From Candidatus Accumulibacter adjunctus (GTDB lineage: Bacteria > Pseudomonadota > Gammaproteobacteria > Burkholderiales > Rhodocyclaceae): 64,000 bases of DNA. Below, piece after piece: positions 9,085 to 18,848 of this stretch. The stretch covers positions 63,696 to 127,695 of the forward strand of contig JFAX01000006.1 of the NCBI GenBank assembly GCA_000585015.1, written 5' to 3'. Below the pieces are notes generated by a model. It ran no database searches and was not told the origin of the DNA. It was given only the letters and a program-made list of their open reading frames with translations. The first letter of the stretch is position 1, and each line of letters opens with the position of its first letter. Made by a program: the position numbers and the translations under genes.

Positions 9085-11130
9085 CTAGCGGGCAGCGAGG
9101 TCGAGAATCGTGTCGAACAGGTTGGTGGCAATCTGCAGCGCCTTCGCTGACGCCTGGTAAGCCTGCTGATAACGGATCAGGTTGGCGGCTTCCTCGTCGA
9201 GATTGACGCCGGAAAGGGAATCACGGCTTTCCCGTGCCTGCTTCAGCAGGGAATTCTGTGCTGCGGCACCGATCTGCGCCTGCCTCGTCCGGTTGCCGTT
9301 GTCGCTCACCAGCTGCGCATAACTCTCCTGGAACGACACGGTCCTGCCCGACATGGTATCCCGCGTCTGCAGCTCCGCGAGCGCCAGGACGTTGCGGCCA
9401 TCGGCAGTCGCCCCGCTGTTCCCCGCCAGCACGAAGCGGTCGCCGTTGTTCGGCGAACCGCTGATGCTGAAACTGATGCCGGTCGGCGGACTGCTGGCGC
9501 TCGTACCCACCAGAGTGATGGTGGCGCCGCTGGTGTACGGAACGACACTGGCCGGGCTGCCGATCAGCTGCGGTGTTCCCCCGTTGATCGATACCCGCGT
9601 CCCCGCGGGAAAGTTGCGCAGCTGGCCGTTCTCGTACAGCACCGCAAGCGGCAGGGCGGCACCGAGAGACTCGTATCCCGGCCCGACGCTACCAGGCGAG
9701 ATCGTCGCCGACCCGGTGTTCGCTGCGCCGAGGCTGGTCCTGATCGGAGCGGCCGCGGTGAGCAGCCGCGGATCGGCGACGACGGCCGGATTGACCGCGA
9801 TCCGCCGTGCCGCATCGCGGGTTGGCTGCACGAGATAGCTGGCGCCCGCCGGCAAAGGCGCCGAAGATGCGAGCGAGAAGCCCTGCGGATCAGTCTGCAG
9901 TTGCGCGTCCAGCCCCGCGAGGTCAGCCGCCGTCCATCGCCGATCGTCCGTCAGGCGTGTCAGGGTGACACTGGCACCGTCGGAAGTGAGCCGATAATCG
10001 CTCGCCACAAGGTCGGTATAGAAGTTGCCGTTGTACGGCACCGGCGTCGTGAAGGTGGCGCTGACGGTCGGGCTGCCGGGCGGATTGCGGCTGTCGGCCC
10101 GCACCCCGGGCTCGCCGACCGCAAACAACTCTGGCGTGAAGCCTGACGGCGGTGGCGACAGCAGCGACTGGCCGAGGAGGTCCTGCCCGAGCGCACTCTG
10201 GGCATTCACGGTCAACGCCAGCGACACGGCATTGCGTCCGAGGTCGCTGCTGACGCGATCCAGCGACTCGCTGCGAAAGGCGAGCAAGCCCCCCAGGGCG
10301 CCACCACTGAGCAGCGACTCGGGCATCTCGCGCACCGCGGCACCGCTCTTCAGACCGACCACCAGACGCGATGGATCAGTCCCCGCGACGGTGATCGCAA
10401 GGCCGATCGACTGCGACCCGACGACCAGTTGCTGACCGTTGCCGACGAAGACGTTGATGCTGCCATCGCCATTGGTGGTGCTTTTCGCTCTGATCAGCTT
10501 GTTGAGTTCGGCAACGAGGTTGTCACGGCTGTCGAGGAGGTCGTTGGCGGAATGGCCCGTCGCCGCCTGTGCGAGGCCGATCTGTTCGTTCAGGCTGGCG
10601 ATCTGCTCGGCATAGGAGTTGATCGCCTTGACGCTGTCCCTGATCTGGCCATTGATGCCGTCGTACATCTGCGCCAGCTGCGTGCCCAGCGACTGGTAGC
10701 GGGTACTCAGCCCCTGTGCGTTGGCGATCAGTGCCTGCCGGCTCGGCAGGTGCGACGGATTCGCCGCCACCTGTGCGACGCCATCGAAGAAGCCCTGCAA
10801 TGCCGGCGACAGGCCGGCACTGCTGTCGCCCAGCAGATTGTCGATCTGCCTGATCTGCGCAACGTAGGTGTCGAGCTGGCTGACACCACTCTGCGAACGA
10901 TCCACCTGCTCGGCGAGAAAGCTGCTGTAGACGCGCTCGATGGTTGCGACATTGGTACCTTGGCCGAGAAAGCCGGAGCCGGTGTTCACACCGGGATTGC
11001 TGCCCTGGATCACCCGCTGGCGCGTGTAACCCGGCGTGTTGGCGTTGGCGATGTTGTGCTCGGTGGTCTGCAATCCATGCTGTGCGGCCAAAAGGCCGCT
11101 CACACCGGTACCAAGGATTCCTGAGCCCAT
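9085..11130 (-). CDS. flgK: Flagellar hook-associated protein FlgK
   Basis: Hook-associated protein 1 (681 aa), secreted through the flagellar export apparatus. The N-terminus GILGTGVSGLLAAQHGLQTT followed by EHNIANANTPGYTRQR is the rod/hook-type signature. The C-terminus NLIRYQQAYQASAKALQIAT is the conserved coiled-coil closing segment. The middle is enlarged relative to the 547-aa E. coli protein. A sigma-28 promoter lies just upstream, so flgKL can be expressed as late genes separately from the hook-basal-body genes. Confidence 0.96.
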   Translation of the reverse strand: MGSGILGTGVSGLLAAQHGLQTTEHNIANANTPGYTRQRVIQGSNPGVNTGSGFLGQGTNVATIERVYSSFLAEQVDRSQSGVSQLDTYVAQIRQIDNLLGDSSAGLSPALQGFFDGVAQVAANPSHLPSRQALIANAQGLSTRYQSLGTQLAQMYDGINGQIRDSVKAINSYAEQIASLNEQIGLAQAATGHSANDLLDSRDNLVAELNKLIRAKSTTNGDGSINVFVGNGQQLVVGSQSIGLAITVAGTDPSRLVVGLKSGAAVREMPESLLSGGALGGLLAFRSESLDRVSSDLGRNAVSLALTVNAQSALGQDLLGQSLLSPPPSGFTPELFAVGEPGVRADSRNPPGSPTVSATFTTPVPYNGNFYTDLVASDYRLTSDGASVTLTRLTDDRRWTAADLAGLDAQLQTDPQGFSLASSAPLPAGASYLVQPTRDAARRIAVNPAVVADPRLLTAAAPIRTSLGAANTGSATISPGSVGPGYESLGAALPLAVLYENGQLRNFPAGTRVSINGGTPQLIGSPASVVPYTSGATITLVGTSASSPPTGISFSISGSPNNGDRFVLAGNSGATADGRNVLALAELQTRDTMSGRTVSFQESYAQLVSDNGNRTRQAQIGAAAQNSLLKQARESRDSLSGVNLDEEAANLIRYQQAYQASAKALQIATNLFDTILDLAAR

Positions 11131-11157
11131 GCGATCAATTCCTCGTTGATGTTTCGG

Positions 11158-11184
11158 TCAACGGCAGCTTGCGCTGGAAGTTTA
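11158..11184 (-). promoter_or_regulatory. Sigma-28 (FliA) promoter of flgK-flgL
   Basis: The minus strand reads TAAACTTC, an 11-bp spacer, then GCCGTTGA, close to the consensus TAAAGTTT-N11-GCCGATAA. The predicted start is about 20 nt before the flgK ATG. The element lies between flgJ and flgK, inside the larger flg cluster. Confidence 0.72.
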
Positions 11185-11203
11185 GCCGCTCCCGGAAGAA
11201 AAA

Positions 11204-12142
11204 TCAGGCGCTGGACAGTGCCTGTCGCAACGTGTTGCCGCCGATGATGCGGGCCAGCTTGTCAGCGTATGCCGGATCGGTCGCATAGCCAGCCCGCTGC
11301 AGCGAACGGGCGAACTGGACCCCATCCTGCTGCCCGATCACGTTCGCGTAGCGTGGTTGGCTGCTGAGGAGCTGCGCGTAGTCGCGGAAGGCCTCGGCAT
11401 AGGAAGCATAGGCGCGAAATTTCGCCCGCACCGTCTGTGGCAGGCCATCGACGAACTCGGTCGTGGACACTTCGACGGTTGCTCCCGTCCAGCCACGACC
11501 GGCCTTGATGCCAAAGACGTTGAAACTGGGCGAGCCGTCGGCCATGCGCAGCTCACGCCTTCCCCAACCACTCTCGAGTGCCGACTGCGCAACCAGAAAA
11601 TGCGCCGGAACACCCGTCCGCGTCGCGGCCTCAAGTGCATGTGGCCAGACCCGGTCGACGAAGTCGCGCGGACGCCGCGCACTGTCGGCAGAGGCTGCTG
11701 GCGACGTCGTGGCGGCGGGTGGCGGCGGCGCCGGCAAGGGCGCGGTCGCCGCGGCGAATGGGCGTCTTGCCGCCAGTACTGCCTCTGTCGGCAACCCAGG
11801 TGTGCGCGCCGGCGATAGCGTCGGCGCGACACCAGCATGTTGCCGTGCCAGCTGCCGCTCGATCAAGCCGGCGAAACCGAGAGGTGCCTGCGAGGCCAGT
11901 TCCTGCGCCAGTTGCTGATCGCCGATGGCGGTGAAGAAACGGCTCTGTTCGCTGTCCAGCACACCACCGGTCGGCGTCGCTTCGCGCATGCTCTTCAGCA
12001 TCAGGTGCAGAAGCATGCCCTCGAACTGCCGCGCCGCCTGCCGGACTCCAGACTGCGGATCGCTGCGCAGCCGGTTGCGCAGGTCGCCAGCGGCAGCGGG
12101 GTCGAGCACGAGGCGTTGGGTCGCGAGATCAGGAGCTTTCAT
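11204..12142 (-). CDS. flgJ: Flagellar rod-assembly muramidase FlgJ
   Basis: A two-domain periplasmic protein (312 aa). Residues about 15-110 are the rod-binding/cap domain (ARQFEGMLLHLMLKSMREA). A Pro/Ala-rich linker follows. Residues about 160-312 form the glucosaminidase-type peptidoglycan hydrolase (AQSALESGWGRRE with a catalytic Glu, FNVFGIKAGRGW, YASYAEAFRDYAQLL). The start MKAPDLATQ at 12142 leaves 37 bp to flgI; an upstream start would overlap flgI. The dual-domain form is typical of beta- and gammaproteobacteria. Confidence 0.94.
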   Translation of the reverse strand: MKAPDLATQRLVLDPAAAGDLRNRLRSDPQSGVRQAARQFEGMLLHLMLKSMREATPTGGVLDSEQSRFFTAIGDQQLAQELASQAPLGFAGLIERQLARQHAGVAPTLSPARTPGLPTEAVLAARRPFAAATAPLPAPPPPAATTSPAASADSARRPRDFVDRVWPHALEAATRTGVPAHFLVAQSALESGWGRRELRMADGSPSFNVFGIKAGRGWTGATVEVSTTEFVDGLPQTVRAKFRAYASYAEAFRDYAQLLSSQPRYANVIGQQDGVQFARSLQRAGYATDPAYADKLARIIGGNTLRQALSSA

Positions 12143-12179
12143 GATTGACACACGGCTTCGTTCCTGCACACGACGCGGC

Positions 12180-13316
12180 TCAGATGATCTCGAGGTCGGC
12201 ACGCAGTGCGCCCGCTGCCTTCATCGACTGCAGGATCGACAGCAGATCCTGCGGTCCGGCGCCGAGCGCGTTGATCGCCTTCACCACTTCGGCAAGGCTG
12301 ACACCGGCCTTGAGGTGGATCAGCGACCCGCCACCCTGCTTGATGTCGATCTCGCTCTGCGTCGTCGTCACCGTCTGTCCCGGGGACAGCGGGTTGGGTT
12401 GACTGACCTTCTGCTCGGTGTTGACGATGACCGAAAGGTTACCATGAGCGACTGCGCACGAGTCGATGGTGACCGTCTGGTTCATGACCACCGAGCCGGT
12501 GCGCGGATTGATGATGACCTTCGCCACCGACTTCGTCGGTCGCACCTCGAGATTCTCTATCCGCCCGAGGAAAGCGACGCGACTGTTCACCTCCTCGGGG
12601 GCGATGACGCGAATCACCCGCCCGTCGAGAGCCTGCGCGACACCGGCTGCCGTTTCCCGGTTGATCGCCTCGACCATCTTCTGTGCGGTCCCGAAATCGG
12701 TCGTCGCCAGCTCATAATGAACGAATGGCCCTTGGCCGAGCGCCGTCGGCACTTCGCGCTCGACGGTTGCGCCACCGGCGATACGACCGGCCAGCAGGTG
12801 GTTGACCACCAGCTTGCTGCCGCCGGACGCCGCGCCGGCACCGCCAACCAGCAGGTTCCCCTGCGCCTGCGCATAAATCTGCCCGTCGGCCCCCTTCAGC
12901 GGGGTCATCACCAGCGTCCCGCCGCGCAGGCTCTTGGCATTTCCCATCGACGACACGGTGACATCGATCTGCTGGCCAATGCGCGCGAAGGGCGGCAGAT
13001 TGGCGGTGACCATCACCGCGGCAACGTTCTTGAGTTGCAGGCCCTGCACCGAATTCACGGTCGTACCCAGCTGTGCCAGCATGTTGATGACGCTCTGCGA
13101 CGTGAACGGTGCCTGCGTCGTCTGGTCACCGCTGCCGTCGAGTCCGACGACGAGACCGTAACCGACCAACTGGTTGTTGCGCACACCCTGCAGCGACGCC
13201 AGGTCCTTGATCCTCTCCGCCGCCACGAGCGAGAGCGGCACGGATAGAGCGAGGGCGGCAAGAACTGCCGCCGCGAGGCGCCTACGGCCGGGCATTCCGG
13301 CGATGATCGAGAACAT
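12180..13316 (-). CDS. flgI: Flagellar P-ring protein FlgI
   Basis: A periplasmic P-ring subunit (378 aa) that surrounds the rod in the peptidoglycan layer. It has a signal peptide of about 32 residues ending VPLSLVAA. The mature protein begins [21 protein letters not shown], the family hallmark, and ends with the conserved [25 protein letters not shown] precedes the ATG. A 151-bp spacer with a GC-rich hairpin separates it from flgH. Confidence 0.96.
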   Translation of the reverse strand: MFSIIAGMPGRRRLAAAVLAALALSVPLSLVAAERIKDLASLQGVRNNQLVGYGLVVGLDGSGDQTTQAPFTSQSVINMLAQLGTTVNSVQGLQLKNVAAVMVTANLPPFARIGQQIDVTVSSMGNAKSLRGGTLVMTPLKGADGQIYAQAQGNLLVGGAGAASGGSKLVVNHLLAGRIAGGATVEREVPTALGQGPFVHYELATTDFGTAQKMVEAINRETAAGVAQALDGRVIRVIAPEEVNSRVAFLGRIENLEVRPTKSVAKVIINPRTGSVVMNQTVTIDSCAVAHGNLSVIVNTEQKVSQPNPLSPGQTVTTTQSEIDIKQGGGSLIHLKAGVSLAEVVKAINALGAGPQDLLSILQSMKAAGALRADLEII

Positions 13317-13436
13317 GACCCGTCTTCCTCAGCGGTTGTGAATCAATCCATTGCGCGCCCGGCACGAACAGCCGCCTGCGCCCTCACCGGTACGGCTGCT
13401 GCCTCCCGTCGTCCGCCCTCTCACGTCCTTGATCCC

Positions 13437-13457
13437 GGCGGGCCCGCGACGCCCGCC
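13437..13457. repeat. GC-rich inverted repeat in the flgH-flgI spacer
   Basis: GGCGGGC and GCCCGCC form a 7-bp stem around a 7-nt loop, 11 bp after the flgH stop. There is no T-run, so it is not a standard terminator. It may stabilise or divide the polycistronic message. The rest of the 151-bp spacer shows nothing recognisable. Confidence 0.35.
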
Positions 13458-13467
13458 CCGACGCCGC

Positions 13468-14142
13468 TCAGAAAGGCAGAACGGTGAGGAAGAAGCGCGC
13501 CAACCAACCCATCACCTGCGCCTCGCTGATCGCGCCGCTCTCCTTGTACTCGATGCGCGCATCGGCAATCTGTGACGAAGCGATGGTGTTGGCGGCGTTG
13601 ACGAAGTAGGGGTTGACGACACCCGAGAGGCGGATGTACTCCTGCCCATGCCCGATCGCCACCTGCTTCTCGCCCGAGACGAGCAGATTGCCGTTCGGCA
13701 GGACTTCGACGACCGTCACCGTGATCGTTCCCGTGAACACGTTGTTGGCCGCTGCATCGCCCTTGCCACTGGCGACGTTGCTGCTGCTCGTCTTCAGTTC
13801 GGTCAGCGTCCTCCCGGGCAGATTGAGGTTGGGCCCGATCGAGGCGTTGATGCTGCCGGTCTTGGCAACGCTGTTGTTCGACTTGGTCGCCGCCGACGTG
13901 TTCTCGGTGATCGTCACCGTGATCGTATCGCCCACATGGCGGGCACGCCGATCCTCGAACAGGGTGCGCGACGCGCCTGCCTGGTAGATGCTGCCCGTCG
14001 AGGCCAGCGCTGCCGCCAGTTGCTCCGGTCGCGGCTGCGGCCTGGCGGTCATCGGCTGATGCACATTGGTGGGCGGAACGGTCGTACAGGCTGCCAGCAA
14101 CAGCAAGGTGGCAGGCAGCAGCAGGAACGATCGGGCAGGCAT
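13468..14142 (-). CDS. flgH: Flagellar L-ring lipoprotein FlgH
   Basis: An outer-membrane lipoprotein (224 aa) forming the L-ring. The lipobox LLAAC is near residue 19. The body carries the conserved segments FEDRRARHVGDTITVTITE, GNLLVSGEKQVAIG and VVNPYFVNAANTIASSQIAD, and it ends GWLARFFLTVLPF. Length matches the family. It starts 10 bp after flgG. Confidence 0.96.
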   Translation of the reverse strand: MPARSFLLLPATLLLLAACTTVPPTNVHQPMTARPQPRPEQLAAALASTGSIYQAGASRTLFEDRRARHVGDTITVTITENTSAATKSNNSVAKTGSINASIGPNLNLPGRTLTELKTSSSNVASGKGDAAANNVFTGTITVTVVEVLPNGNLLVSGEKQVAIGHGQEYIRLSGVVNPYFVNAANTIASSQIADARIEYKESGAISEAQVMGWLARFFLTVLPF

Positions 14143-14152
14143 GGCGGATTCC

Positions 14153-14935
14153 CTAAAGTTGCGTCAGCCGCGCCAGCATTTGATCGGAGGTCGATACGAC
14201 CTTGGCGTTCAGCTCGTACGCCCTCTGCGTCTGGATCATCAGTACCAGTTCCTGCGCCACGTTCACGTTCGACGCTTCGACATAGGACTGGACCACCATG
14301 CCGGCGCCGTTGCTGCCCGGCGTATTGAGCGTTGGCGTACCGCTCGACGCCGTCTCCTGGTAGAGATTGTCGCCAAGACTCTGCAGGCCGCCGTTGTTGA
14401 TGAAGGTCGCCACCTGGATTGTGCCGATCTGCACCGGCGCCGCGGCGTTCGGCAGGGTGACGCTGACGACGCCATCGGTGGCAACGGTCACGGTCAACGC
14501 GTTCTGCGGAATGGTGATTGCCGGCTGTACCGGATAACCGCTGGCGGTGACGATCTGCCCCTGGTTGTCTTTCTGGAAGGACCCGTCACGCGTGTAGGCG
14601 TTGGTACCGTCCGGCAGCAGGACCTGGAAGAAGCCCGCGCCATCGATCGCCATGTCGAGACTGTTTCCGGTCTGCTGCAGCGAGCCCTGCGTGAAGATGC
14701 GGCCGGTCGACACCGGCGCGGCGCCGAGGCCGATCTGCAGACCGTCCGGGATCTGGGTCGTCTGCGACGACTGCGCACCCGGTTGGCGCACGGTCTTGTA
14801 GAGCAGGTCGGCGAAGATTCCCCGCGCCTGCTTGAAGCCATTGGTGCTGACGTTCGCCAGGTTGTTGGCGATGACGTCGATCTGCACCTGCTGTGCATTG
14901 AGGCCGGTGCTCGCGGTCCAGAGAGAGGTGATCAT
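14153..14935 (-). CDS. flgG: Flagellar distal rod protein FlgG
   Basis: A distal-rod subunit (260 aa), the same length as the enterobacterial protein. The N-terminal rod motif is [20 protein letters not shown] followed by [16 protein letters not shown]. The C-terminal motif [20 protein letters not shown] closes the coiled-coil domain. It lies 10 bp downstream of flgF in the same operon. Confidence 0.97.
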   Translation of the reverse strand: MITSLWTASTGLNAQQVQIDVIANNLANVSTNGFKQARGIFADLLYKTVRQPGAQSSQTTQIPDGLQIGLGAAPVSTGRIFTQGSLQQTGNSLDMAIDGAGFFQVLLPDGTNAYTRDGSFQKDNQGQIVTASGYPVQPAITIPQNALTVTVATDGVVSVTLPNAAAPVQIGTIQVATFINNGGLQSLGDNLYQETASSGTPTLNTPGSNGAGMVVQSYVEASNVNVAQELVLMIQTQRAYELNAKVVSTSDQMLARLTQL

Positions 14936-14945
14936 CGCTTTCCGT

Positions 14946-15695
14946 TCAGCGGTTCATGGTCAGCAGGGTGGCTGCGGCACGGGCGTTGGCCTCGGCGGTC
15001 TGCAGCATTCTGACCTGCAGTTCGAACTGGCGCGCGAGGCTGATCATCCGCACCATGGCGTCGACCGAATTGACATTGCTGCCCTCGAGCGCGCCAGGCT
15101 CGATCTGCACGGTCTCATCGGCGACGGCCGGCTCGGCATTGCGCGTCCGGAAGAGGCCATCGTCGCCACGCACCAGCTCGCCTTCCGGTGGATTGACGAG
15201 CTTGATCCGGCCGACCACATTGACACTGCTCGCCGCCCCGGCCCCGGGACGTGGCACGCCGGATACCGTGCCGTCAGCGGCAATGACAATGTTGTTGTCG
15301 GGCGGCAGCGTGATCGGCCCGCCTTCGCCGACGACCAGGTTGCCAGCGCTGGTCTGCAGGATCCCGTTGGCGTCGGTCACCAGGTTGCCGGCACGCGTGT
15401 AGGCCTCGCTTCCATCGGCCGCCTGGACGGCGATCCAGCCGCGCCCACGCAGCGCGATGTCGAGCGGCCGCCCAGTGGTCAGCAACGGACCCTGCTCGAA
15501 ACTGTTGGCCACCGAGGCATCGATCGTGAAGGCCCGCGTCGGCTGACCGGTGCCGAGCACGGGCACGGCGCGGAAGCGATTCTCCATTGCCCGGTAACCG
15601 GCGGTCGAGGCGTTCGCCAGATTGTGCGCGACCCCTGCCTGTTGCAGAAAGGCCTGTTTGGCGCCGCTCATGGCAGTGTAGATCAGACGATCCAT
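14946..15695 (-). CDS. flgF: Flagellar proximal rod protein FlgF
   Basis: A rod protein (249 aa). The N-terminus [20 protein letters not shown] and [13 protein letters not shown] are FlgF-type. The C-terminus ([20 protein letters not shown]) matches the paired rod domain. It is followed by flgG and preceded by flgE at a 30-bp distance. Confidence 0.96.
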   Translation of the reverse strand: MDRLIYTAMSGAKQAFLQQAGVAHNLANASTAGYRAMENRFRAVPVLGTGQPTRAFTIDASVANSFEQGPLLTTGRPLDIALRGRGWIAVQAADGSEAYTRAGNLVTDANGILQTSAGNLVVGEGGPITLPPDNNIVIAADGTVSGVPRPGAGAASSVNVVGRIKLVNPPEGELVRGDDGLFRTRNAEPAVADETVQIEPGALEGSNVNSVDAMVRMISLARQFELQVRMLQTAEANARAAATLLTMNR

Positions 15696-15725
15696 GCAGC
15701 CTCCGTGCCGTCAATCGAGGGTTGA

Positions 15726-16973
15726 TCAGCGCAGGTTGATCAGCGTCTGCATGATCTGATCCTGCGTCTTGATCGTCTGCGCATTCGCCTGGTAGTTGCG
15801 TTGCGCCGTGATCATCGCCACCAGTTCATTGGTCAGATCGACGTTGGAATCCTCGACCGCTGCCGACTGAATGACGCCGCGACTTCCCGATGCCGGCGCG
15901 CCAACCAGTTCCGGTCCGGAGGTCGAAGTCGCACTCCACTGGTTGTTGCCCAGGTTGAGCAGCCCGTTGGGATCGGCAAAGGTCGCCAGAACCAGTTGCC
16001 CCATGCTGCGCGTCTGGCCATTGCTGTAGCGGCCCTGAACGATTCCGTCGCTGAGGACGCCGATGCCGACCAGGCTGCCGGTTGCATAGCCCCCCTGCGT
16101 CAGGCGGTCCACGCTCGAAGCGCTGCCATACTGGGTCGTCCCCGTGAAGTCGATCACGCCCGGTGACCACGGCGTCTGCGCGCCGCTGCTCAGAGGCCAC
16201 GAAGGCAGCGTGTAGGTCGGGGTCGAACTGAGTGCGCCCGAGGTGTCGAAGACGAGGTTGCCCGCCAGTGTCTGCGGGTTGGCACCGTCCAGTGTCGCAT
16301 GCACCGTCCACTCGCCGCCGGTCGGCGGTGTCGGCGGGTTCAGCACATAGAAGGTGGTCAGGTTGTGCGGGACTCCCAGCGTGTCGAAGACGGTGAGCGC
16401 AGTCGAGAAGTTGTAGGTCGACGGGTTGGTGTAATCGAAAGGAACCAGCACCGGCACCGTCGCGCGCGCATCGAGATTGAGCACGGCCGTGACGTCGCCC
16501 GCGAGCGGGTCGCTGGTTGCCCGCGGTGGAATCTGGCTCGCCGACAATTGCAGTTCAATCGGATTGGCCGGCGTGACCGCGCCGGTGACGCTGACCGGAT
16601 AGCCGGTCAGCCGGAGCTTCTGGTCATTGATGATGTAGCCCTGGTTGTCGATGTGGAACTGCCCATTGCGCGTATAGCTGATGGCGCCATCGTCGCTCAT
16701 GCGAAAGAAGCCGCCACCATTCACCGCGAGGTCGAGCGCATTGTCGGTGGTCGTCAGGTTGCCCTGCGTGAACTGCTGCTGGATCGCGCCCACCGACACG
16801 CCGATACCGATCTGTGAAGCCCCGACGATGCCCAGGGAAGCGGCATAGACATCGGCGAAGTTGGTGTTGCCGCGCTTGAAACCGACCGTGCTGGCGTTGG
16901 CGACGTTGTTGCCGATGACGTCGAGCGCCGAGGCTGCCGCATCGAGACCACTCAAACCCTGTTGAAAACTCAT
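15726..16973 (-). CDS. flgE: Flagellar hook protein FlgE
   Basis: The major hook subunit (415 aa). It begins MSFQQGLSGLDAAASALDVI followed by GNNVANASTVGFKRG and ends SNVDLTNELVAMITAQRNYQ and QTIKTQDQIMQTLINL, as the family requires. The middle hook domain includes the FlgE D2 region. It is 17 bp from flgD, the hook-cap gene. Confidence 0.97.
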   Translation of the reverse strand: MSFQQGLSGLDAAASALDVIGNNVANASTVGFKRGNTNFADVYAASLGIVGASQIGIGVSVGAIQQQFTQGNLTTTDNALDLAVNGGGFFRMSDDGAISYTRNGQFHIDNQGYIINDQKLRLTGYPVSVTGAVTPANPIELQLSASQIPPRATSDPLAGDVTAVLNLDARATVPVLVPFDYTNPSTYNFSTALTVFDTLGVPHNLTTFYVLNPPTPPTGGEWTVHATLDGANPQTLAGNLVFDTSGALSSTPTYTLPSWPLSSGAQTPWSPGVIDFTGTTQYGSASSVDRLTQGGYATGSLVGIGVLSDGIVQGRYSNGQTRSMGQLVLATFADPNGLLNLGNNQWSATSTSGPELVGAPASGSRGVIQSAAVEDSNVDLTNELVAMITAQRNYQANAQTIKTQDQIMQTLINLR

Positions 16974-16990
16974 CCTGCCCCCCGATTGCG

Positions 16991-17677
16991 CTAGAGAATC
17001 TGTTGCACCTGGTCGAAACGGATTCGGCCCGCGCCGCTGACGTCCAGTTCAAAACCCTTTGGCGTCCTGACCAAAGCAGATACCGTGCCAAGCTGCAACG
17101 GTTCGGCGGCCACCTTGTCGGCACCACGCAGCGCACTGACCCGGAAGCTGTAGTTGCCGGGAGCCACCGGCAGCCCGGCATCGTTCCTGCCGTCCCAGGC
17201 GAAACTGAAGCTGCCTGCCTCCCTCGCCCCGAGATTCTGGCTCTGGACGACCGTTCCCGCCGCATCGAGGATCGTCAGCTTGACTTGATCGGCGGCCTCG
17301 GCCAGCTGGACGCCGGCGACCGCTTGGCCAGCGGCCAGTGACAACCGGGAACCGACCGTGAGTACGTTGCGGCCCATCAATGCCGCGCCTTGCATGGCCT
17401 GCGTGTCCTGGTAACTGCCGAGCAGTGTTGCCAGCGTCGCATTCAGTTTCTCGATGCCGGTGACGGTGCTGATCTGCGAGACCTGAGTGGTAACCGCGGC
17501 GTTGTCCAGCGGGTTGAGCGGATCCTGATTCTGCAACTGGGTCACCAGCAGCTTGAGAAAACGATTCTGGACTTCCTCGCTGGTCGTCGCCGGCGCCGTG
17601 CCGGCATCGCTCGAACTCGCGTTGAGCGCGGAAAAGATGCTGCTGGCAGCACTGGCCACCTGAAGAACACTTGCCAT
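16991..17677 (-). CDS. flgD: Flagellar hook-cap assembly protein FlgD
   Basis: A hook-capping scaffold (228 aa). The conserved N-terminal signature NRFLKLLVTQLQNQDPLNPL is at about residues 38-57. The C-terminal Ig/tudor-type region includes FSFAWDGRNDAGLPVAPGNY. It lies between flgC and flgE in the usual order. Confidence 0.96.
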   Translation of the reverse strand: MASVLQVASAASSIFSALNASSSDAGTAPATTSEEVQNRFLKLLVTQLQNQDPLNPLDNAAVTTQVSQISTVTGIEKLNATLATLLGSYQDTQAMQGAALMGRNVLTVGSRLSLAAGQAVAGVQLAEAADQVKLTILDAAGTVVQSQNLGAREAGSFSFAWDGRNDAGLPVAPGNYSFRVSALRGADKVAAEPLQLGTVSALVRTPKGFELDVSGAGRIRFDQVQQIL

Positions 17678-17709
17678 GGAACTCTCCTCGACTTGCGAAT
17701 CGGTGATGA

Positions 17710-18114
17710 CTACTGGCCAATGCTCAGCGTCTTGAGCAGCAGCTGCTTGGCCGAGTTCATCACCTCGGCATTGGTCTGATAGGCGCGTGCCGCCGAGATC
17801 ATGTTCGTCATTTCATCGACCACGCTCACGTTCGGCATTTCCACGTAGCCCCGCTCGTTCGCCGCCGGGTTGCGCGGGTCATACACCAGGCGGCCTGGGC
17901 TGCTGTCCTCGACGACCCGGGTCACGCGGACACCCTGTGCCGCGGCATTGCCCATCGGCGTCGCAGCGAACACCACCTGCTTCGCGCGATAGGGTTTGCC
18001 ATCGGAACCGATCACGCTCTCGGCGTTGGCCATGTTGCTGGCGACCGCATTGAGACGGACGGACTGCGCCGTCAGCGCGCTGCCAGCGACGTGGAAAGTG
18101 CTGAACATGCCCAT
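17710..18114 (-). CDS. flgC: Flagellar proximal rod protein FlgC
   Basis: A rod protein of 134 aa. It begins MGMFSTFHVAGSALTAQSVR with SNMANAESV, and has the FlgC-specific YDPRNPAANERGYVEMPNV. It ends with the coiled-coil MISAARAYQTNAEVMNSAKQ. Its ATG follows the flgB stop by 2 bp. Confidence 0.97.
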   Translation of the reverse strand: MGMFSTFHVAGSALTAQSVRLNAVASNMANAESVIGSDGKPYRAKQVVFAATPMGNAAAQGVRVTRVVEDSSPGRLVYDPRNPAANERGYVEMPNVSVVDEMTNMISAARAYQTNAEVMNSAKQLLLKTLSIGQ

Positions 18115-18116
18115 GC

Positions 18117-18521
18117 CTATTGCCCCTGCAACGCCGTCATCATCGTTCTGATCTTGCCGCTGATGAAGGTCAAGCCGGCCTCGTAGAAGATGGTGTTCTC
18201 GGCGAGCTGCGCCCCCTCGACATCCATTTCGACCGTGTTGCCGTCGGCACTCGGCTGCATCGGCTGGCGATAGAGAAGCGACGATGCCCGCTGACTCGGA
18301 TCGCCCGCCAGATGGCGCGACGCGGTCATCGTCAGCGGCAAGCTGCCGGCCGACCTGCCGCCAAGAGCACTCTCGAGCGCGGCGGCAAAATTGAAATCGC
18401 GCGCCTTGAAGTTCGGCGTATCGGCGTTGGCGATGTTTCCCGCCAACACCTGCTGCCGGCTGGCGCGCAGACCAAGTGCCTGCTGCTGGAACTGGAGGTT
18501 GCGGTCAAGCTTGCTGAGCAT
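18117..18521 (-). CDS. flgB: Flagellar proximal rod protein FlgB
   Basis: A rod protein of 134 aa and the first gene of the flgB-L cluster. It begins MLSKLDRNLQFQQQALGLRA with GNIANADTPNFKARDF, and ends in the conserved helix ENTIFYEAGLTFISGKIRTM. The ATG at 18521 is chosen over an in-frame upstream extension because it has a GGAG ribosome-binding site 7 nt away, lies about 26 nt downstream of the predicted sigma-54 start, and gives the standard FlgB length. Confidence 0.96.
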   Translation of the reverse strand: MLSKLDRNLQFQQQALGLRASRQQVLAGNIANADTPNFKARDFNFAAALESALGGRSAGSLPLTMTASRHLAGDPSQRASSLLYRQPMQPSADGNTVEMDVEGAQLAENTIFYEAGLTFISGKIRTMMTALQGQ

Positions 18522-18848
18522 CGGGCGCTCCTCGATCTGGCGGACGAGAATCGTGGAAGCAATAGCCATGCCATGCCCGAGAGGGCGATACCGTGAACGG
18601 TGATGCCGACGCGAACGCGATGCCTGCCGGCCATTCGCGCTGCCGCCCAACGTGCTGCCGCTGGCGCAGCGGCAGCGATCACGGGCAGCCTCCAGTCGTC
18701 GGGCTGGCAGCTTCCGCGACCTGCATGATCGGACTGACGTCAATCAACGACGGTCCTTGCCGGCGGCACGGCAAATATTGCCGGTGGCAACCGACGCGTG
18801 GCGCCGCAGTTTCTGCCGACGGCCGGCAGATTGAGGCAAAATGGCAGC
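18522..18848. other. Divergent flgB-flgA control region
   Basis: This 327-bp spacer separates the minus-strand flgB operon from plus-strand flgA. It contains the flgB sigma-54 promoter (18558-18573). No sigma-54, sigma-28 or strong sigma-70 element was found for flgA. No additional gene is supported. Confidence 0.7.
18558..18573 (-). promoter_or_regulatory. Sigma-54 promoter of the flgB operon
   Basis: The minus strand reads TGGCATGGCTATTGCT. It matches TGGCACG-N4-TTGCT with a single mismatch and exact GG-N10-GC spacing. The start would fall near 18547, some 26 nt before the flgB ATG. This makes the rod-hook operon a sigma-54 (class II type) unit, probably under a FleQ/FlrC-like activator encoded elsewhere. 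Confidence 0.83.
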
